A stretch of DNA of 64,000 nt from Kosakonia oryziphila (GCF_900094795.1 NZ_FMBC01000010.1:1-64000); one strand, 5' to 3'. Numbered from the stretch's first letter, positions 1 through 9,930 are shown. Translations and numbers: made by a program. The notes: generated by a model from the sequence alone, not told the origin.

Positions 1-2186
1 TCCGTTGGCGTCTCCGTTGGTGTCTCCGTTGGCGTCTCCGTTGGCGTTGGCGTCGGAAGCGGCGGTAATGGAATCTCAACACCAAACATGGTCGCTATTA
101 CAGGTAACCCCGGCAGGCCGATCATTCCACCACCACCTCCACCACCTCCACCACAGCCACAGTTATTGCAGCAGTCGCCAGGGTTAATATCGACTTCGCC
201 CCCCTGAATAACCACCTTATCGGAACCGACGATTTTGATCTTCTTCGCCGAGATCACCAGCTCGCCGCCTGCTGTCAGCGTCATGGCGCCGCCAGCAACA
301 GTGGTGCTCGCGCCACCAACAGCCAGCGAGTGATAGCCCCCCACGTTTACCTGATGAGCACCACCAACCGATAAAGAGTGGTAACCGCCCACATTCGTCA
401 TAAACGCGCCGCCGACGTTAATCCCCTTCGCCAGCGCGACGTTGTCGGTCTGGGCACCACCCACCTGAATCGCCAGCGCCCCGCCGATCATGGCACTACT
501 ATTACCGATCACATCCGACATGTAGTTCGCCCCAACGAACAGGTTCCGCGACAGGCCGACATTCACGTTGGAGTTCATGCCGATCGTCTGCACTTCGTTC
601 TGCTTGGTTAAGCGGGTCATGTTACGCTCGGCCTGCTCCCAGTACTCCTCCAGACCTGGCTTATCTTCAAAGCGAATGCCGTTGTAATTGCTGCGCCCAC
701 CGCCAACGGTGCGGCTGACCAGCCCGCTCTGTGTGGCATTCATTGGCAGATCCCACGGCGGCATAGTGACGTTGTTGTACAGGCTACCAATGATGAGCGG
801 CCTGTCGGGATCGCCATTGATAAAATCGACAATCACTTCATGGCCGATACGGGGAATATAAATCCCGCCAAAGTTATTCCCGGCCCAGGCCTGGCTCACA
901 CGTAGCCAACAGGAATCTAACTCTCTGTTTTTACCGTAGCGATCCCAGAGAAAACGCACCCTTACGCGCCCGTATTCATCCGTCCAGATCTCTTCGCCGT
1001 CAGGGCCAACAACGATGGCCGTTTGCGGGCCACTGGTTTTCGGCTTTGGTACCGTCATCGGGTGACGATAAATTTTGGTGGTTGGTTGAACGGTAAAATC
1101 GCAGTGATAGCGAAATTCGTCCTGGCCGGTAACCTGATTAATCTCTTCCACTATCAGATGGCTGCGCAAAATCATGTATTCGCGGTTCGCCTTCTCGACC
1201 GGGTAATTCACCAGTTCAAAATCGCAGCCGCAGGCAATACCGCGCAGTTCGCCTGACCCTTCACAGCGTGACCCCTGCGCCCCTAGCTCTTCCATTCGCA
1301 CCCGAGCGAGTTGCTCGCCGATACCGGGCTGCTCATAATCACCAGGCCAGTGGAAGATCTCCATCGCGTTGAAACTGGTTTTACGCGGCTTGCTGTCCAA
1401 CGCCATAATATCGGCGCGTGACTTCGTAAAATCGTAGTCATTTGTGACCCATTTACCGGAGGTAATGGTCTCCTGAAAATGGAGCTGGCTAATATATTCC
1501 TGATCCATCTTCGGTTGATCGGCGGCATACTGAATAACGTGGTAAGCTTCGCTCGGGAAGCGTTTATGCGCCCCAACATTATCCACTAAAATAAGTTTGT
1601 GGTGTTGCTCAGTATGCTCAAAGAACCAATAAATCCCCCACTCTTCCATTAACCGCTCAATAAAATTGAAGTCGGTTTCACCATACTGGACCTGGAAATC
1701 AAGCAGTGGATAGCTTCCCGACAGCCTTTTATCTAACGGAAAGTTGTAATTCCCTAATACTTCATCAATAATATCCACAACATTTTTTTGTTGGAATATT
1801 TTGAAATCAGAGGTTAATTCCGCCAGATGTAACCATGGGCGAATCACAATTTCATAAAGTGCCTGATTACCATCGCGCCCGATATAACGCGCACGTTGAA
1901 CCATCCCTGAAATTTCCCGAGTATCTTTACCAATTGCAAAAATATCCCCCAAACCGTTGCCGTCCAGCTCAATGGTAACGGTCATCTCTTTACCGATTAA
2001 TGCCTTCAAATCAACATTCGATGCAGACTGCCAGGGTATTAAAGAGTTAGCCGGGGTTTTAGCCGTAATCACATAAGAATACAGGGACGACAATGCCTCT
2101 TCGCCATCCAGTTTTGAGATGACTAACGCGGGATCGCCCAGCAACAACGGCATCGCCGGACTACTTAATGTAATAGTACGTGACAT
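1..2186 (-). CDS. vgrG: T6SS spike protein VgrG (TssI), C-terminus beyond left edge
   Basis: This gene encodes the trimeric needle that tips the Hcp tube and carries effectors. The ATG at 2186 follows an AGGTGA ribosome site, and about 728 codons are visible with no stop before the window edge. The N-terminal two thirds read as gp27/gp5-like VgrG (phage baseplate-hub and OB-fold regions). They are followed by a long series of short Val-Gly-Gly repeats typical of the beta-helical needle. After the needle come a Cys-rich patch (CCNNCGC), a run of nine glycines, a Pro/Leu-rich stretch and repeated Thr-Pro-Thr-Glu units that run off the window. Such a linker suggests an extra C-terminal domain, i.e. 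an evolved VgrG, but that domain is not visible. It lies downstream of tssM and a small unknown gene in the left T6SS arm. Confidence 0.93.
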   Translation of the reverse strand, partial: MSRTITLSSPAMPLLLGDPALVISKLDGEEALSSLYSYVITAKTPANSLIPWQSASNVDLKALIGKEMTVTIELDGNGLGDIFAIGKDTREISGMVQRARYIGRDGNQALYEIVIRPWLHLAELTSDFKIFQQKNVVDIIDEVLGNYNFPLDKRLSGSYPLLDFQVQYGETDFNFIERLMEEWGIYWFFEHTEQHHKLILVDNVGAHKRFPSEAYHVIQYAADQPKMDQEYISQLHFQETITSGKWVTNDYDFTKSRADIMALDSKPRKTSFNAMEIFHWPGDYEQPGIGEQLARVRMEELGAQGSRCEGSGELRGIACGCDFELVNYPVEKANREYMILRSHLIVEEINQVTGQDEFRYHCDFTVQPTTKIYRHPMTVPKPKTSGPQTAIVVGPDGEEIWTDEYGRVRVRFLWDRYGKNRELDSCWLRVSQAWAGNNFGGIYIPRIGHEVIVDFINGDPDRPLIIGSLYNNVTMPPWDLPMNATQSGLVSRTVGGGRSNYNGIRFEDKPGLEEYWEQAERNMTRLTKQNEVQTIGMNSNVNVGLSRNLFVGANYMSDVIGNSSAMIGGALAIQVGGAQTDNVALAKGINVGGAFMTNVGGYHSLSVGGAHQVNVGGYHSLAVGGASTTVAGGAMTLTAGGELVISAKKIKIVGSDKVVIQGGEVDINPGDCCNNCGCGGGGGGGGGMIGLPGLPVIATMFGVEIPLPPLPTPTPTETPTETPTETPT

Positions 2187-2190
2187 ATAA

Positions 2191-2844
2191 TCACCTGATA
2201 CGTTGTGAATCCAATATTTTTCTGTGTCGACTTTCTCGCCACAACCATATTCCTGGCTCTTGCGATGTACAGTCAGGCCAGTTTTTCCATGGCATAACGT
2301 CAACACCATCGCTATTTCGGATACAATAGTCTTCCTGTGATCCCTCCCTGAGTAAGGCCTGCGAACGGTTTTTAAAACGCCAGGCTGGCGTTAGCGCAAA
2401 AGATTCCCAGAACGGAGAATAAGCGCGCTGCAACGCTGTTCGCCATTGCCGTAGCAATGATGTGTTATGGGCAGAAAAATGATTTCCCTGTATCATGTTT
2501 AAAATTCTGCTCATCCAGAATGTCAACGGAAATTCAGCCTGCATATTATTCTTCAGCCAGCGATACGATACTGGGCTGTATATTCCAACCAGCGTTCGTT
2601 CCCCTTGCTCATTACAAAGAATTCGACACGCTCCCACATAGTGGTATTTATCCTGTACAGTGCTGGACGATATGACAAAACACCAGGGATACGCCGCAGG
2701 CAAATAATCATCTGTCATTACCATTGCCATGTTTGACAAAATTTCCTGAGAAATAAAAGCCTCTATCTGACGCTGCTTTTTTCTCTTTCCGCAAAACGGA
2801 CTCGCACGCGACTCACCAACAAGTAAATACAGGCGTAGAGACAT
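2191..2844 (-). CDS. T6SS-cluster protein of unknown function (217 aa)
   Basis: I do not recognise this family. The ORF has a good AGAGGGA ribosome site before the ATG at 2844. It starts 14 nt after the tssM stop and ends 4 nt before the vgrG start, so it is almost certainly translated as part of the T6SS operon. The product is basic, rich in Trp, Arg and Ser, and has no clear signal peptide or membrane segment. A gene at this position just after tssM is often tagF in other T6SS clusters. I do not see the usual TagF N-terminal Gly-Lys-Leu-Pro pattern, so that is only a guess. A VgrG-loading adaptor is another possibility given its place directly upstream of vgrG. Confidence 0.75.
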   Translation of the reverse strand: MSLRLYLLVGESRASPFCGKRKKQRQIEAFISQEILSNMAMVMTDDYLPAAYPWCFVISSSTVQDKYHYVGACRILCNEQGERTLVGIYSPVSYRWLKNNMQAEFPLTFWMSRILNMIQGNHFSAHNTSLLRQWRTALQRAYSPFWESFALTPAWRFKNRSQALLREGSQEDYCIRNSDGVDVMPWKNWPDCTSQEPGIWLWRESRHRKILDSQRIR

Positions 2845-2858
2845 CTTTCCCTCTGATT

Positions 2859-5800
2859 TTAATATTCACCGGGACAACGGAAATCTTTCAACATATCCAT
2901 TACCAGTTGATCTTTGAAGGTAAGCCCCGCCACTTCAATGTCCGCACGTCTGGAGTCCAGCGAATAACGCAAAATAAGTTCATCGGTATCAGTTGAGGTA
3001 ATATCACTGGCATTATCCAGCCAGCGAAAAAGCGACCACGGCCCGCTAAACGTCATCGAAGAAGCCCCGGTTGCGACTCTCGGGGTCGCATTCATCGACG
3101 TTTTTGATACCGAACGCGACGTCGGCCAGACAACCGACACCGATGAAACCGGCCAGTGCGCATAATTAACCTGCTGACCATCAAAATTCATATTGAGTTG
3201 CGTAATTGACGAATCCAGATGCTGTACTGAAATATCAAACGCAAGCGCTAACTTCCGGCCATTTTCCCCCTGAAAAAAGGCTTCGCGAATATCTGCCGCC
3301 TGCTCAAAAAAAGCCAATATATTCGCGTCATCAGTATCTATCTCGCCTTTGTAGCGCCACGGCTGAGAAGAAGTATCGACTTTATCCGCCAGATGTTTTT
3401 TGTAGTATTCATCCACCAGACCGCCCACCGCGAAAAAGCGCTCAAAATCCGCCCTTTTAACTTCACGAGTGGTATTGGCAAAAGGGTAACGCCCCTTTAA
3501 TGTGGCGCGACAAACTTGCCCAAGACTCTCTTCAATCCCTTCATTGCTTCTGGCGATAGACTCCTGACTGGCGTGGTAATACACGCTATCCAGCAGCGGC
3601 CCCACCAGATGGCTCAGCGGATCGGGCCAGGTTTGCGATTCGGCGCTAATTTTCAGAGCGCTATTAGGCAGCGACGGCGAATTGCCATTCTTCAGCGCAT
3701 CGTCGTAAATCACAAATAGTGTATATTGCTCGCTTAGCGCACCCATTAGCTTGCCAAACCCGGCACCGCCCATCGCCGGACTACCTTCCTGCGCCAGTTC
3801 GTGACTGCCGGTGGCAAACTCACGCAACGGTGCAAAATGGCTATCCACCCGCTCCCTGAGCAACTTCTTTTCCATGCTGGCATAAGCGAGGTTAACCTTC
3901 GCCGCCGCATTTAAAACCTGGCCTTTCGTGCCGATATTGTCCAGCAGCGATTTGTCATCGCTTTTTACCAAGGTTGTCTCTCTCACGATGCGCTGAATTA
4001 AATTCACCAATGGCGAGCTGGAGGCGCTGAGCGTGCGCAGCATATAGATATTTGCCGCCACACCAGCGCTGCCGTAATCCTGCGTGAGCACATTCTCTTT
4101 GATGCGAATGTTGCTCAGAAAGTCCTGCCAGTGCCGGGTATATTCATCCAGATAGAGCGCGAGGATTTGCTGCTGTACCGGGTTCACCAGCGTGCCATCG
4201 CTGCCGACAGCCACTTTTGGCAGCGCCGCATCCGGGCTGGATTTCCCCAGCACCCAAGCATCTTCACGCGCTAACAGCATCAGGCCCGGTTCCATTTTTT
4301 TTTTAAACGCCTCGTAATAGCCCGCCCGGGTAAAAAGGCCGGGAATGGCGCTCTCGCGATACGCAGAACTCAGGGTGAACAAGTCGTCGCCTTGTGATTT
4401 CGCCATTTCACCAAGGGTTAAATCCGCTGGCACATCCTGCACCAGTGAGACTTTGATACGCCTATAAAGGCGGCTGGCTAAATCTTCACGCTCCAGCAAC
4501 GCACGAGCATATTTCACCAACCCTTCATCCGCTTCCTGCCCAAAACGCTGCCAATCCGGTGCGGCAAAAAGCTGGGTCAGATGTGAGATAAAAACCTGCC
4601 GCTCTTCATAAGGCTGGAGTTTACCGTTGCGCTCCCACAATTGGGTAATGCCGTTAATCATCTCTTGCTGGTCAAATTTGCCCTGACCGGAAACCTGCAA
4701 ATAGAGTTTTAACAGGTTGTAGACTCGTTCATCGTCACCACCATCAATCGCTTCCTGTAACGCCAATACGACCTGCTGCTGAATCTGTGGCAACAGCAGA
4801 CGTTGCAGGAAATACTGGTACAGCGAATCCGACGCCGTCGCCACATCCGTGCCGGTATACAGCCCATAACGCCACGGCAATGTTGGGTTCAGCACCTCCA
4901 GCGTGCCGTATTCCGGCAGATAGTGTGACAGTGCCAGCAGGCGAGGTAGCATGGTGTCGCTCGCCGACTGATTAAAGCGGTTTACCTCATCACGCAGCGT
5001 AGTGACCTTGAGTTCAATGGCATCCAGATAGCCACTGTTGTTGTGGTAGCTGTTATAGAAGCCATTTAACAAGATAAAAGCCACCACAATGCACAGCATA
5101 TGGCCAAAGAAACGCTGTAAGCGGTACTTTGACTGATTCGCCAGGTTATAGCGCGCCAGGTGCAGATCTTTAACGATAACGTCGCTAAAAGGCTGTTTAA
5201 GAAAATATTGCCGCCCGTAAGAGACATCGTTAATCAGAAAATCCTGGTCATCTGACTTCGCGCTCAGCAAGGCCATCACTTCCGGCGATTTATGCTCAAC
5301 ATAGTTCGACCAGTTACGAATCACGCTCTGGTTATTTAACAAATTGAAATCGATCGGCTGATGGCTGCTGGTAAAATAGATACCGCGTAATTGGGTGTAG
5401 CTTTGCGTTTCATCATAGCGGGAGGCAAAAAAGATGTTATGCATCACTTCCGCCACCATGCCAGAAAGCAGGTGAAAATCTTGCGGTAACGCGTACATCT
5501 TTTTGCGATCGCGATGGTCGTACTCCTCCTGCTGGCGCACGATCATTTCGCGCTCCAGACGCTCTTCAAGCAAGGAGAACTCCTCCGTGATCTGGCTGCG
5601 CAACCCGGAGACAGAGGCCGTTTTGATATCGCCATAAGGGAATGTCACGCCCCAGACCTGCTCGCGCTCCTGATCGGTCAGGATCCTAAAATACTCAGTA
5701 AAGCCCGGCAGTTGATCGAGTTTCGTCACCAGCACATAAACCGGAAACCGCACACCCAACGTCTGACGCACGTCCTCAACTTTTGCCCGCAGACTGGCCG

Positions 5801-6686
5801 CCAGTTCAAACAGTTCCGCTTTATTGCGGCACATTATGTCAGCGGCGGAAAACGACACCACAACACCATTGATCGCCTTAACCGGACGGTTTTTTTTCAG
5901 CGCTTTCAGAATCGCGCGCCACTCGTTGAGGTGCTTTTCCGGCTCGCTGATATATTTCCCGGCCGTGTCGAGCCAGATAGCATCATTGGCGAACCAGCAC
6001 TCGCAGTTGCGGGTGGGCGATGTCGATTTGCCAACCAGGTTAAGCTGTTCCGGCAGCGGGAAATTCTGGCCAGATGCCAGAATCGCGGATGTTTTCCCGG
6101 ACCCGGTGGTACCGATCATCATATACCAGGGCAGCACATCCAGCGGCTTACGCGCCAGAATCACGCGCTGGAAAAATGACAGCGTACCGCGACTCTTGTT
6201 GACATAGTTCACCGCATTGCCAATCACGGCCGCCACTTCCGAACTATTATCTTCTGCAATCGGCTCTATGTGGCGCACAAACCTATTGAGCAATGACGGA
6301 TTGTCTTTCAGCGCCAGCAGTAACAGCCACAAGCCGTATAACAGCGTGATCAGCAAAATAACGGCAATGATCGCCAACCTGACGCTAACCGCCGCAATAG
6401 GCCAGCTTTCACCAACCAGCAAGAAGGGGCCGAATACCCAAACAATCACGCATAACGTTGCGGCGAGCGCAATAAACATGGGCCAGCCCAGCCAGAGGCA
6501 CGCCAGACAGAAGGCCGCCAGCAGAATAAAAATAGCGCGTGACTCAATGCTCAACAGAGGACGAGATTCACCAAATCCAAAAAACGGCCCCAGGAACCAG
6601 ATGGCAGCAACCAGTAATGCCACACCGCACACAATCAGCAGCGTCTTCATAAACCGCATGGTGAAGACCCTATTTAAATAAGACAT
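2859..6686 (-). CDS. tssM: T6SS inner-membrane complex protein TssM (IcmF/VasK)
   Basis: TssM forms the inner-membrane core of the T6SS trans-envelope channel with TssL and TssJ. The 1275-residue product has hydrophobic segments at about residues 13-37, 50-90 and 103-126. A Walker A motif GTTGSGKT follows at 192-199, then the IcmF GTPase-like domain with a TKLD motif. A further membrane segment near residue 530 precedes a long periplasmic C-terminal part. Length and layout are normal for the family. It follows tssL by 11 nt and is followed by the unknown 217-residue gene. A run of ten A residues on the coding strand (4295-4304), encoding FKKKM, is a potential slippage site. The reading frame is open across it. 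Confidence 0.96.
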   Translation of the reverse strand: MSYLNRVFTMRFMKTLLIVCGVALLVAAIWFLGPFFGFGESRPLLSIESRAIFILLAAFCLACLWLGWPMFIALAATLCVIVWVFGPFLLVGESWPIAAVSVRLAIIAVILLITLLYGLWLLLLALKDNPSLLNRFVRHIEPIAEDNSSEVAAVIGNAVNYVNKSRGTLSFFQRVILARKPLDVLPWYMMIGTTGSGKTSAILASGQNFPLPEQLNLVGKSTSPTRNCECWFANDAIWLDTAGKYISEPEKHLNEWRAILKALKKNRPVKAINGVVVSFSAADIMCRNKAELFELAASLRAKVEDVRQTLGVRFPVYVLVTKLDQLPGFTEYFRILTDQEREQVWGVTFPYGDIKTASVSGLRSQITEEFSLLEERLEREMIVRQQEEYDHRDRKKMYALPQDFHLLSGMVAEVMHNIFFASRYDETQSYTQLRGIYFTSSHQPIDFNLLNNQSVIRNWSNYVEHKSPEVMALLSAKSDDQDFLINDVSYGRQYFLKQPFSDVIVKDLHLARYNLANQSKYRLQRFFGHMLCIVVAFILLNGFYNSYHNNSGYLDAIELKVTTLRDEVNRFNQSASDTMLPRLLALSHYLPEYGTLEVLNPTLPWRYGLYTGTDVATASDSLYQYFLQRLLLPQIQQQVVLALQEAIDGGDDERVYNLLKLYLQVSGQGKFDQQEMINGITQLWERNGKLQPYEERQVFISHLTQLFAAPDWQRFGQEADEGLVKYARALLEREDLASRLYRRIKVSLVQDVPADLTLGEMAKSQGDDLFTLSSAYRESAIPGLFTRAGYYEAFKKKMEPGLMLLAREDAWVLGKSSPDAALPKVAVGSDGTLVNPVQQQILALYLDEYTRHWQDFLSNIRIKENVLTQDYGSAGVAANIYMLRTLSASSSPLVNLIQRIVRETTLVKSDDKSLLDNIGTKGQVLNAAAKVNLAYASMEKKLLRERVDSHFAPLREFATGSHELAQEGSPAMGGAGFGKLMGALSEQYTLFVIYDDALKNGNSPSLPNSALKISAESQTWPDPLSHLVGPLLDSVYYHASQESIARSNEGIEESLGQVCRATLKGRYPFANTTREVKRADFERFFAVGGLVDEYYKKHLADKVDTSSQPWRYKGEIDTDDANILAFFEQAADIREAFFQGENGRKLALAFDISVQHLDSSITQLNMNFDGQQVNYAHWPVSSVSVVWPTSRSVSKTSMNATPRVATGASSMTFSGPWSLFRWLDNASDITSTDTDELILRYSLDSRRADIEVAGLTFKDQLVMDMLKDFRCPGEY

Positions 6687-6697
6687 TGTCGTCCTCG

Positions 6698-8053
6698 TTA
6701 ATACGTGACAAAAAACTCAATACGGCGATTCTTCGCCCGTCCCTGAGGCGTCTCATCGGAGGCCACGGGTTGACTGCTTCCTACGCCCCGGACTTTCACC
6801 TTGCTCTCAGGCAGCCCAGCCGAAATAAAATATTGCGCCACTTCTGCGGCACGTTTTTCTGAGAGAACAATGTTATTCGGCAATCCAGGTCGGTTGATCG
6901 GGGTGGCGTCCGTATGGCCGACAATCACCACATCGCCGTCCACACGTCGAACTTCGCTGGCGATACGCTCAATAACTTTCACCATGTCCGGCTGCACATG
7001 AACAGAACCCGACAGGAACAACGTATCGCCTTTCAGCACCACTTTGCTCTGCTGCTGGCTCTCATCCACACTCAGAAGTTGCTTCTTGATTTCGTTACGC
7101 AGCAGCACCGCCAGCCTCAGACGCATGGCAGGTTGCGCCACGGGCACGCTGAGGTTTTGCATGGCATAGATGCCATTGGTGATGCCGTCGCTACGCGACA
7201 GTAACCAGAATTTGCACCAGAGAAACGCCGACACCACCAGAACACCGACGCATAGCGCACTCAGTCGAACAGGGATCACTATCTTCTCGCGCACCGCAGG
7301 CCCATGCGGTTGCAACCCATGTGGCGACAGCGCAGGCGGGGTAGTGTTGCGTGTGCTTTGAATCAGGGTCAGCAGGCGCTGGCGGATTTTGCTGAGCTGG
7401 CGGTCGCCATCTTCAATAATGCTGTAGCGTCCTTCAAAGCCCAGCCCCAGAATACGCAGCAGCACCTCCAGCACATCCGCAAATTCAGTCGGGTTCATGG
7501 AGAGGCGACCAACCAGCAGGAAGAATTTATTCCCGCCGTCGTTATCCCCTTCAAAGTGGTTCAGCAGGTTGCTCTGCGACCAGCCCGCCTCAAGCCCCCA
7601 GGCCGTGGTATGCGCCGCTTCATCAAGCGCGGTGCAAAGGCAATAGCGCACAATAGCCATCTTTTTCCACGGAATGTTCACCTCATCACAGACGATACCG
7701 AACAGCGTTATTTGGCTCTTAAGGGTGTTTTTGAGGATCTCGACATGGGTAATATCGCTTATCTGCTCCGGCATATCGCCAAGCGCGCGTAGTAGCGGCT
7801 GGGCGGCTTCAAGCAGCGGATTTTCCGCCGCCTTCACGCGCAAAATTCGCTGCTGTACGCTTTCGCTTTTCAGCGTGTTCTCGCCACGGTTCGCACGCTC
7901 GCCAATGGACGCCGTCTCTCTTTCTGGTGTCGATTCTGGCTCCTGTATCCAGTCGCCCTGCTCGTCCAGCAGGAATTTACCCAGTGCCTGTGGTGAGCTA
8001 TCCCCGTAATCCATTGATTCAGCGGACGCCTGCGCCTTGATATCGTCTTTCAT
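6698..8053 (-). CDS. tssL: T6SS protein TssL (DotU) with OmpA-like peptidoglycan-binding domain
   Basis: TssL partners with TssM in the inner membrane. The product has a cytoplasmic DotU domain at about residues 75-235, with the ALDEAAHTTAWG, GGNKFF and GFEGRY signatures. A single membrane segment lies near 258-285. A C-terminal OmpA domain follows (HTDATP, LSEKRA, AKNRRIEFF), which should anchor the complex to peptidoglycan. I chose the ATG at 8053 because it overlaps the tssK stop as TGATG and has an AGGAA site. An in-frame GTG at 8071 would add six residues. Extended TssL proteins with built-in peptidoglycan binding replace a separate TagL in many clusters, yet another OmpA-like protein is encoded at 26752-28545. 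Confidence 0.94.
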   Translation of the reverse strand: MKDDIKAQASAESMDYGDSSPQALGKFLLDEQGDWIQEPESTPERETASIGERANRGENTLKSESVQQRILRVKAAENPLLEAAQPLLRALGDMPEQISDITHVEILKNTLKSQITLFGIVCDEVNIPWKKMAIVRYCLCTALDEAAHTTAWGLEAGWSQSNLLNHFEGDNDGGNKFFLLVGRLSMNPTEFADVLEVLLRILGLGFEGRYSIIEDGDRQLSKIRQRLLTLIQSTRNTTPPALSPHGLQPHGPAVREKIVIPVRLSALCVGVLVVSAFLWCKFWLLSRSDGITNGIYAMQNLSVPVAQPAMRLRLAVLLRNEIKKQLLSVDESQQQSKVVLKGDTLFLSGSVHVQPDMVKVIERIASEVRRVDGDVVIVGHTDATPINRPGLPNNIVLSEKRAAEVAQYFISAGLPESKVKVRGVGSSQPVASDETPQGRAKNRRIEFFVTY

Positions 8054-9399
8054 CAGTTCCTGATTCCCCACAGTTCCATCTTCAGGCCGGGGAACTCACC
8101 TGCAATATGCAGCGCCAGTGCGCCGGTGGTGGAGATCTTGTCCCAGAAAGGCCCATTTTTGAGCAGATCAAAGTAGACATAACCCGTACTGTATGGGATC
8201 TGACGCGGCGGCACCGGTAATCCTTGTAGTACCAGGCCCGGCAAGTGCGAGCGAACCAGCTCATGCAATTGCTGCGGTGCGCTGATTTTGGCCTGCGCCT
8301 GGAACTGCTGCTGCAACACATCCATAGGCAGCTGTGCGTGAACCGCCAGCACCAGGTTTGAGAACGAGCGCAGTTCATTCGGCAGAATTGAAGCCGCCCA
8401 GACGCCGTTGCCTTTAGCTTGTAGGTCGATAAGCTGCCCTGCCCGCACCAGAATCTGGTTAAGCAGGTCATGCACATCGTCTACCAGAGGACGAATCGAA
8501 GGGTAAAGGCTGGCGTGATCGTAACCCGGCGCACTTTTGGGGCGACGCGTTTTGGTGCGCACAAACGTCGAAAGTTCTCCTGCCAGCTTCGCCAGCTCTT
8601 CATAAAGCACGATGGGCGGTAGCTCCGGGATATGGCGCAGGTGATCGAGAATCGGCTCGTATTTATTGAAAATCTGCAACAGCAAATAATCCACCACCTC
8701 GGAGCTGGCACTGGCTTTGCCGTCAGATGCCGACAGGCGATGCGCCAGCATCCCGGCGCGCATTTTGACCAGGCCATTAAGGTGAGTCAGCCATTCGCTC
8801 AACAGCGGATTCGCCGCATAACCGGTAACGGGCGGAATATAGTCTTCCAGATGCAGCAACACACTGCCATCAGGCTGAATCGCCTTGACGCAAGTTAGCG
8901 GCAGGCCAATCCACGATTCGGTCATTTCAGTTTGCGAAACCAGCTTGAGCCGCAATTTCGCCAGTTGTACCGGTTTTGGCCCCTGACGAATCGCGTTGGT
9001 GTCGCACAGTTCCGTCTCTTGCGCACGAAAACGTGCCAGTGAACTGGCGTCGTGCTGGCTGAAGATGGTTTCATCGCTATTATCAAGGCGTAACGGCACC
9101 GCCAGATAAATCGTCTTCCCCAAATGCTCAGGCAAAATCGTTAGCGGCTCGGGTAAATCGGCGTGATCAGGCACATCAAACGGCGTGCCATCCGGCAATA
9201 CGCCGCGCGCGGTACGCAGCACCAGCTTGCCATACGACAACGCCTCGCGGTCGATTTCATACTGAGAGAATCCCCAAAAGAAGGGGCTTAGAGTCGAGGC
9301 TCTTTTATGTGCATAGTATTCAAAATAGCGTTCTTGCTGTTGAAAAAGCTGCGGACGAAGAAACAGCCCTTCACTCCAGACGACTTTATTCGTTCTCAC
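8053..9399 (-). CDS. tssK: T6SS baseplate protein TssK
   Basis: TssK connects the TssEFG-VgrG baseplate to the TssJLM membrane complex. The 448-residue product opens with the family signature NKVVWSEGLFLRPQLFQQQERY and has the usual TssK length. No signal peptide or membrane segment is present, which fits a cytoplasmic baseplate protein. It starts 3 nt after the tssJ stop, and its own stop overlaps the tssL start, so tssJ-tssK-tssL are translationally coupled. Confidence 0.96.
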   Translation of the reverse strand: MRTNKVVWSEGLFLRPQLFQQQERYFEYYAHKRASTLSPFFWGFSQYEIDREALSYGKLVLRTARGVLPDGTPFDVPDHADLPEPLTILPEHLGKTIYLAVPLRLDNSDETIFSQHDASSLARFRAQETELCDTNAIRQGPKPVQLAKLRLKLVSQTEMTESWIGLPLTCVKAIQPDGSVLLHLEDYIPPVTGYAANPLLSEWLTHLNGLVKMRAGMLAHRLSASDGKASASSEVVDYLLLQIFNKYEPILDHLRHIPELPPIVLYEELAKLAGELSTFVRTKTRRPKSAPGYDHASLYPSIRPLVDDVHDLLNQILVRAGQLIDLQAKGNGVWAASILPNELRSFSNLVLAVHAQLPMDVLQQQFQAQAKISAPQQLHELVRSHLPGLVLQGLPVPPRQIPYSTGYVYFDLLKNGPFWDKISTTGALALHIAGEFPGLKMELWGIRN

Positions 9400-9402
9400 G
9401 GT

Positions 9403-9930
9403 TTAATCCATTTCTTTAATTGTTATTGCTGTTTTCTGGAAATGCGCATTCAACTCAAGCGAATCATCGCGAAAGAAACTCGGCCGCCACCACGATGTTT
9501 TCTTTTCTGGTCGATCCCAACTCACCAGCCAAAGAGAATCGTTAAGACTGCGATATGCGCCAATGAAAGCAAGGCTGCGGGTATTACCGTCGAGCTTAAT
9601 CAGAATGGTGCGCGATTCTCCAGGTTGTAGAATCGCTTCATAGACTTTAGAAGCCGCCGCCTGTACAGGTTTACTGGTCCCCTCAACAATTTCAAAAAAA
9701 TCCGCATTGGTTAAAACATCCAGATCCTTGACGCTGTAAATAAATATATTGAGAGGTGCCGGTTCTCCCATTTCGTTTGGATTAATATCGCTTGCCGCCA
9801 GCAGATGTATTTTTATTTCATCGCCATCAGCCACCTGGCTGCTATTACCACTACAGGCGGCCAAAAAGAGTGACAGTAAAAAAACCGTCATTCCCTTTCT
9901 TATGAATTTTTTTTCTTTTCCGCTAAGCAT
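9403..9930 (-). CDS. tssJ: T6SS outer-membrane lipoprotein TssJ
   Basis: TssJ is the lipoprotein that anchors TssM to the outer membrane. The signal sequence ends in a lipobox, Leu-Ala-Ala-Cys, with the lipidated Cys at residue 26 if translation starts at the ATG at 9930. The mature part carries the conserved SfvE/TssJ beta-sandwich pattern, including NPNEMGEPAPLNIFIYSV and a LQPGESRTI segment. An upstream in-frame ATG at 9963 would make an unusually long 36-residue leader, so I prefer the internal start; both are possible. It lies between hcp and tssK, with a strong hairpin separating it from hcp. Confidence 0.92.
   Translation of the reverse strand: MLSGKEKKFIRKGMTVFLLSLFLAACSGNSSQVADGDEIKIHLLAASDINPNEMGEPAPLNIFIYSVKDLDVLTNADFFEIVEGTSKPVQAAASKVYEAILQPGESRTILIKLDGNTRSLAFIGAYRSLNDSLWLVSWDRPEKKTSWWRPSFFRDDSLELNAHFQKTAITIKEMD

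Noticed and set aside
1-60. CRISPR-like short repeat array at the left edge
   Set aside because: The 12-nt periodicity is the Thr-Pro-Glu coding repeat of vgrG, with no spacers.
5514-6179. 221-codon + strand frame opposite tssM
   Set aside because: It lies fully inside tssM in antisense and its composition follows from the tssM codons; no family resemblance.
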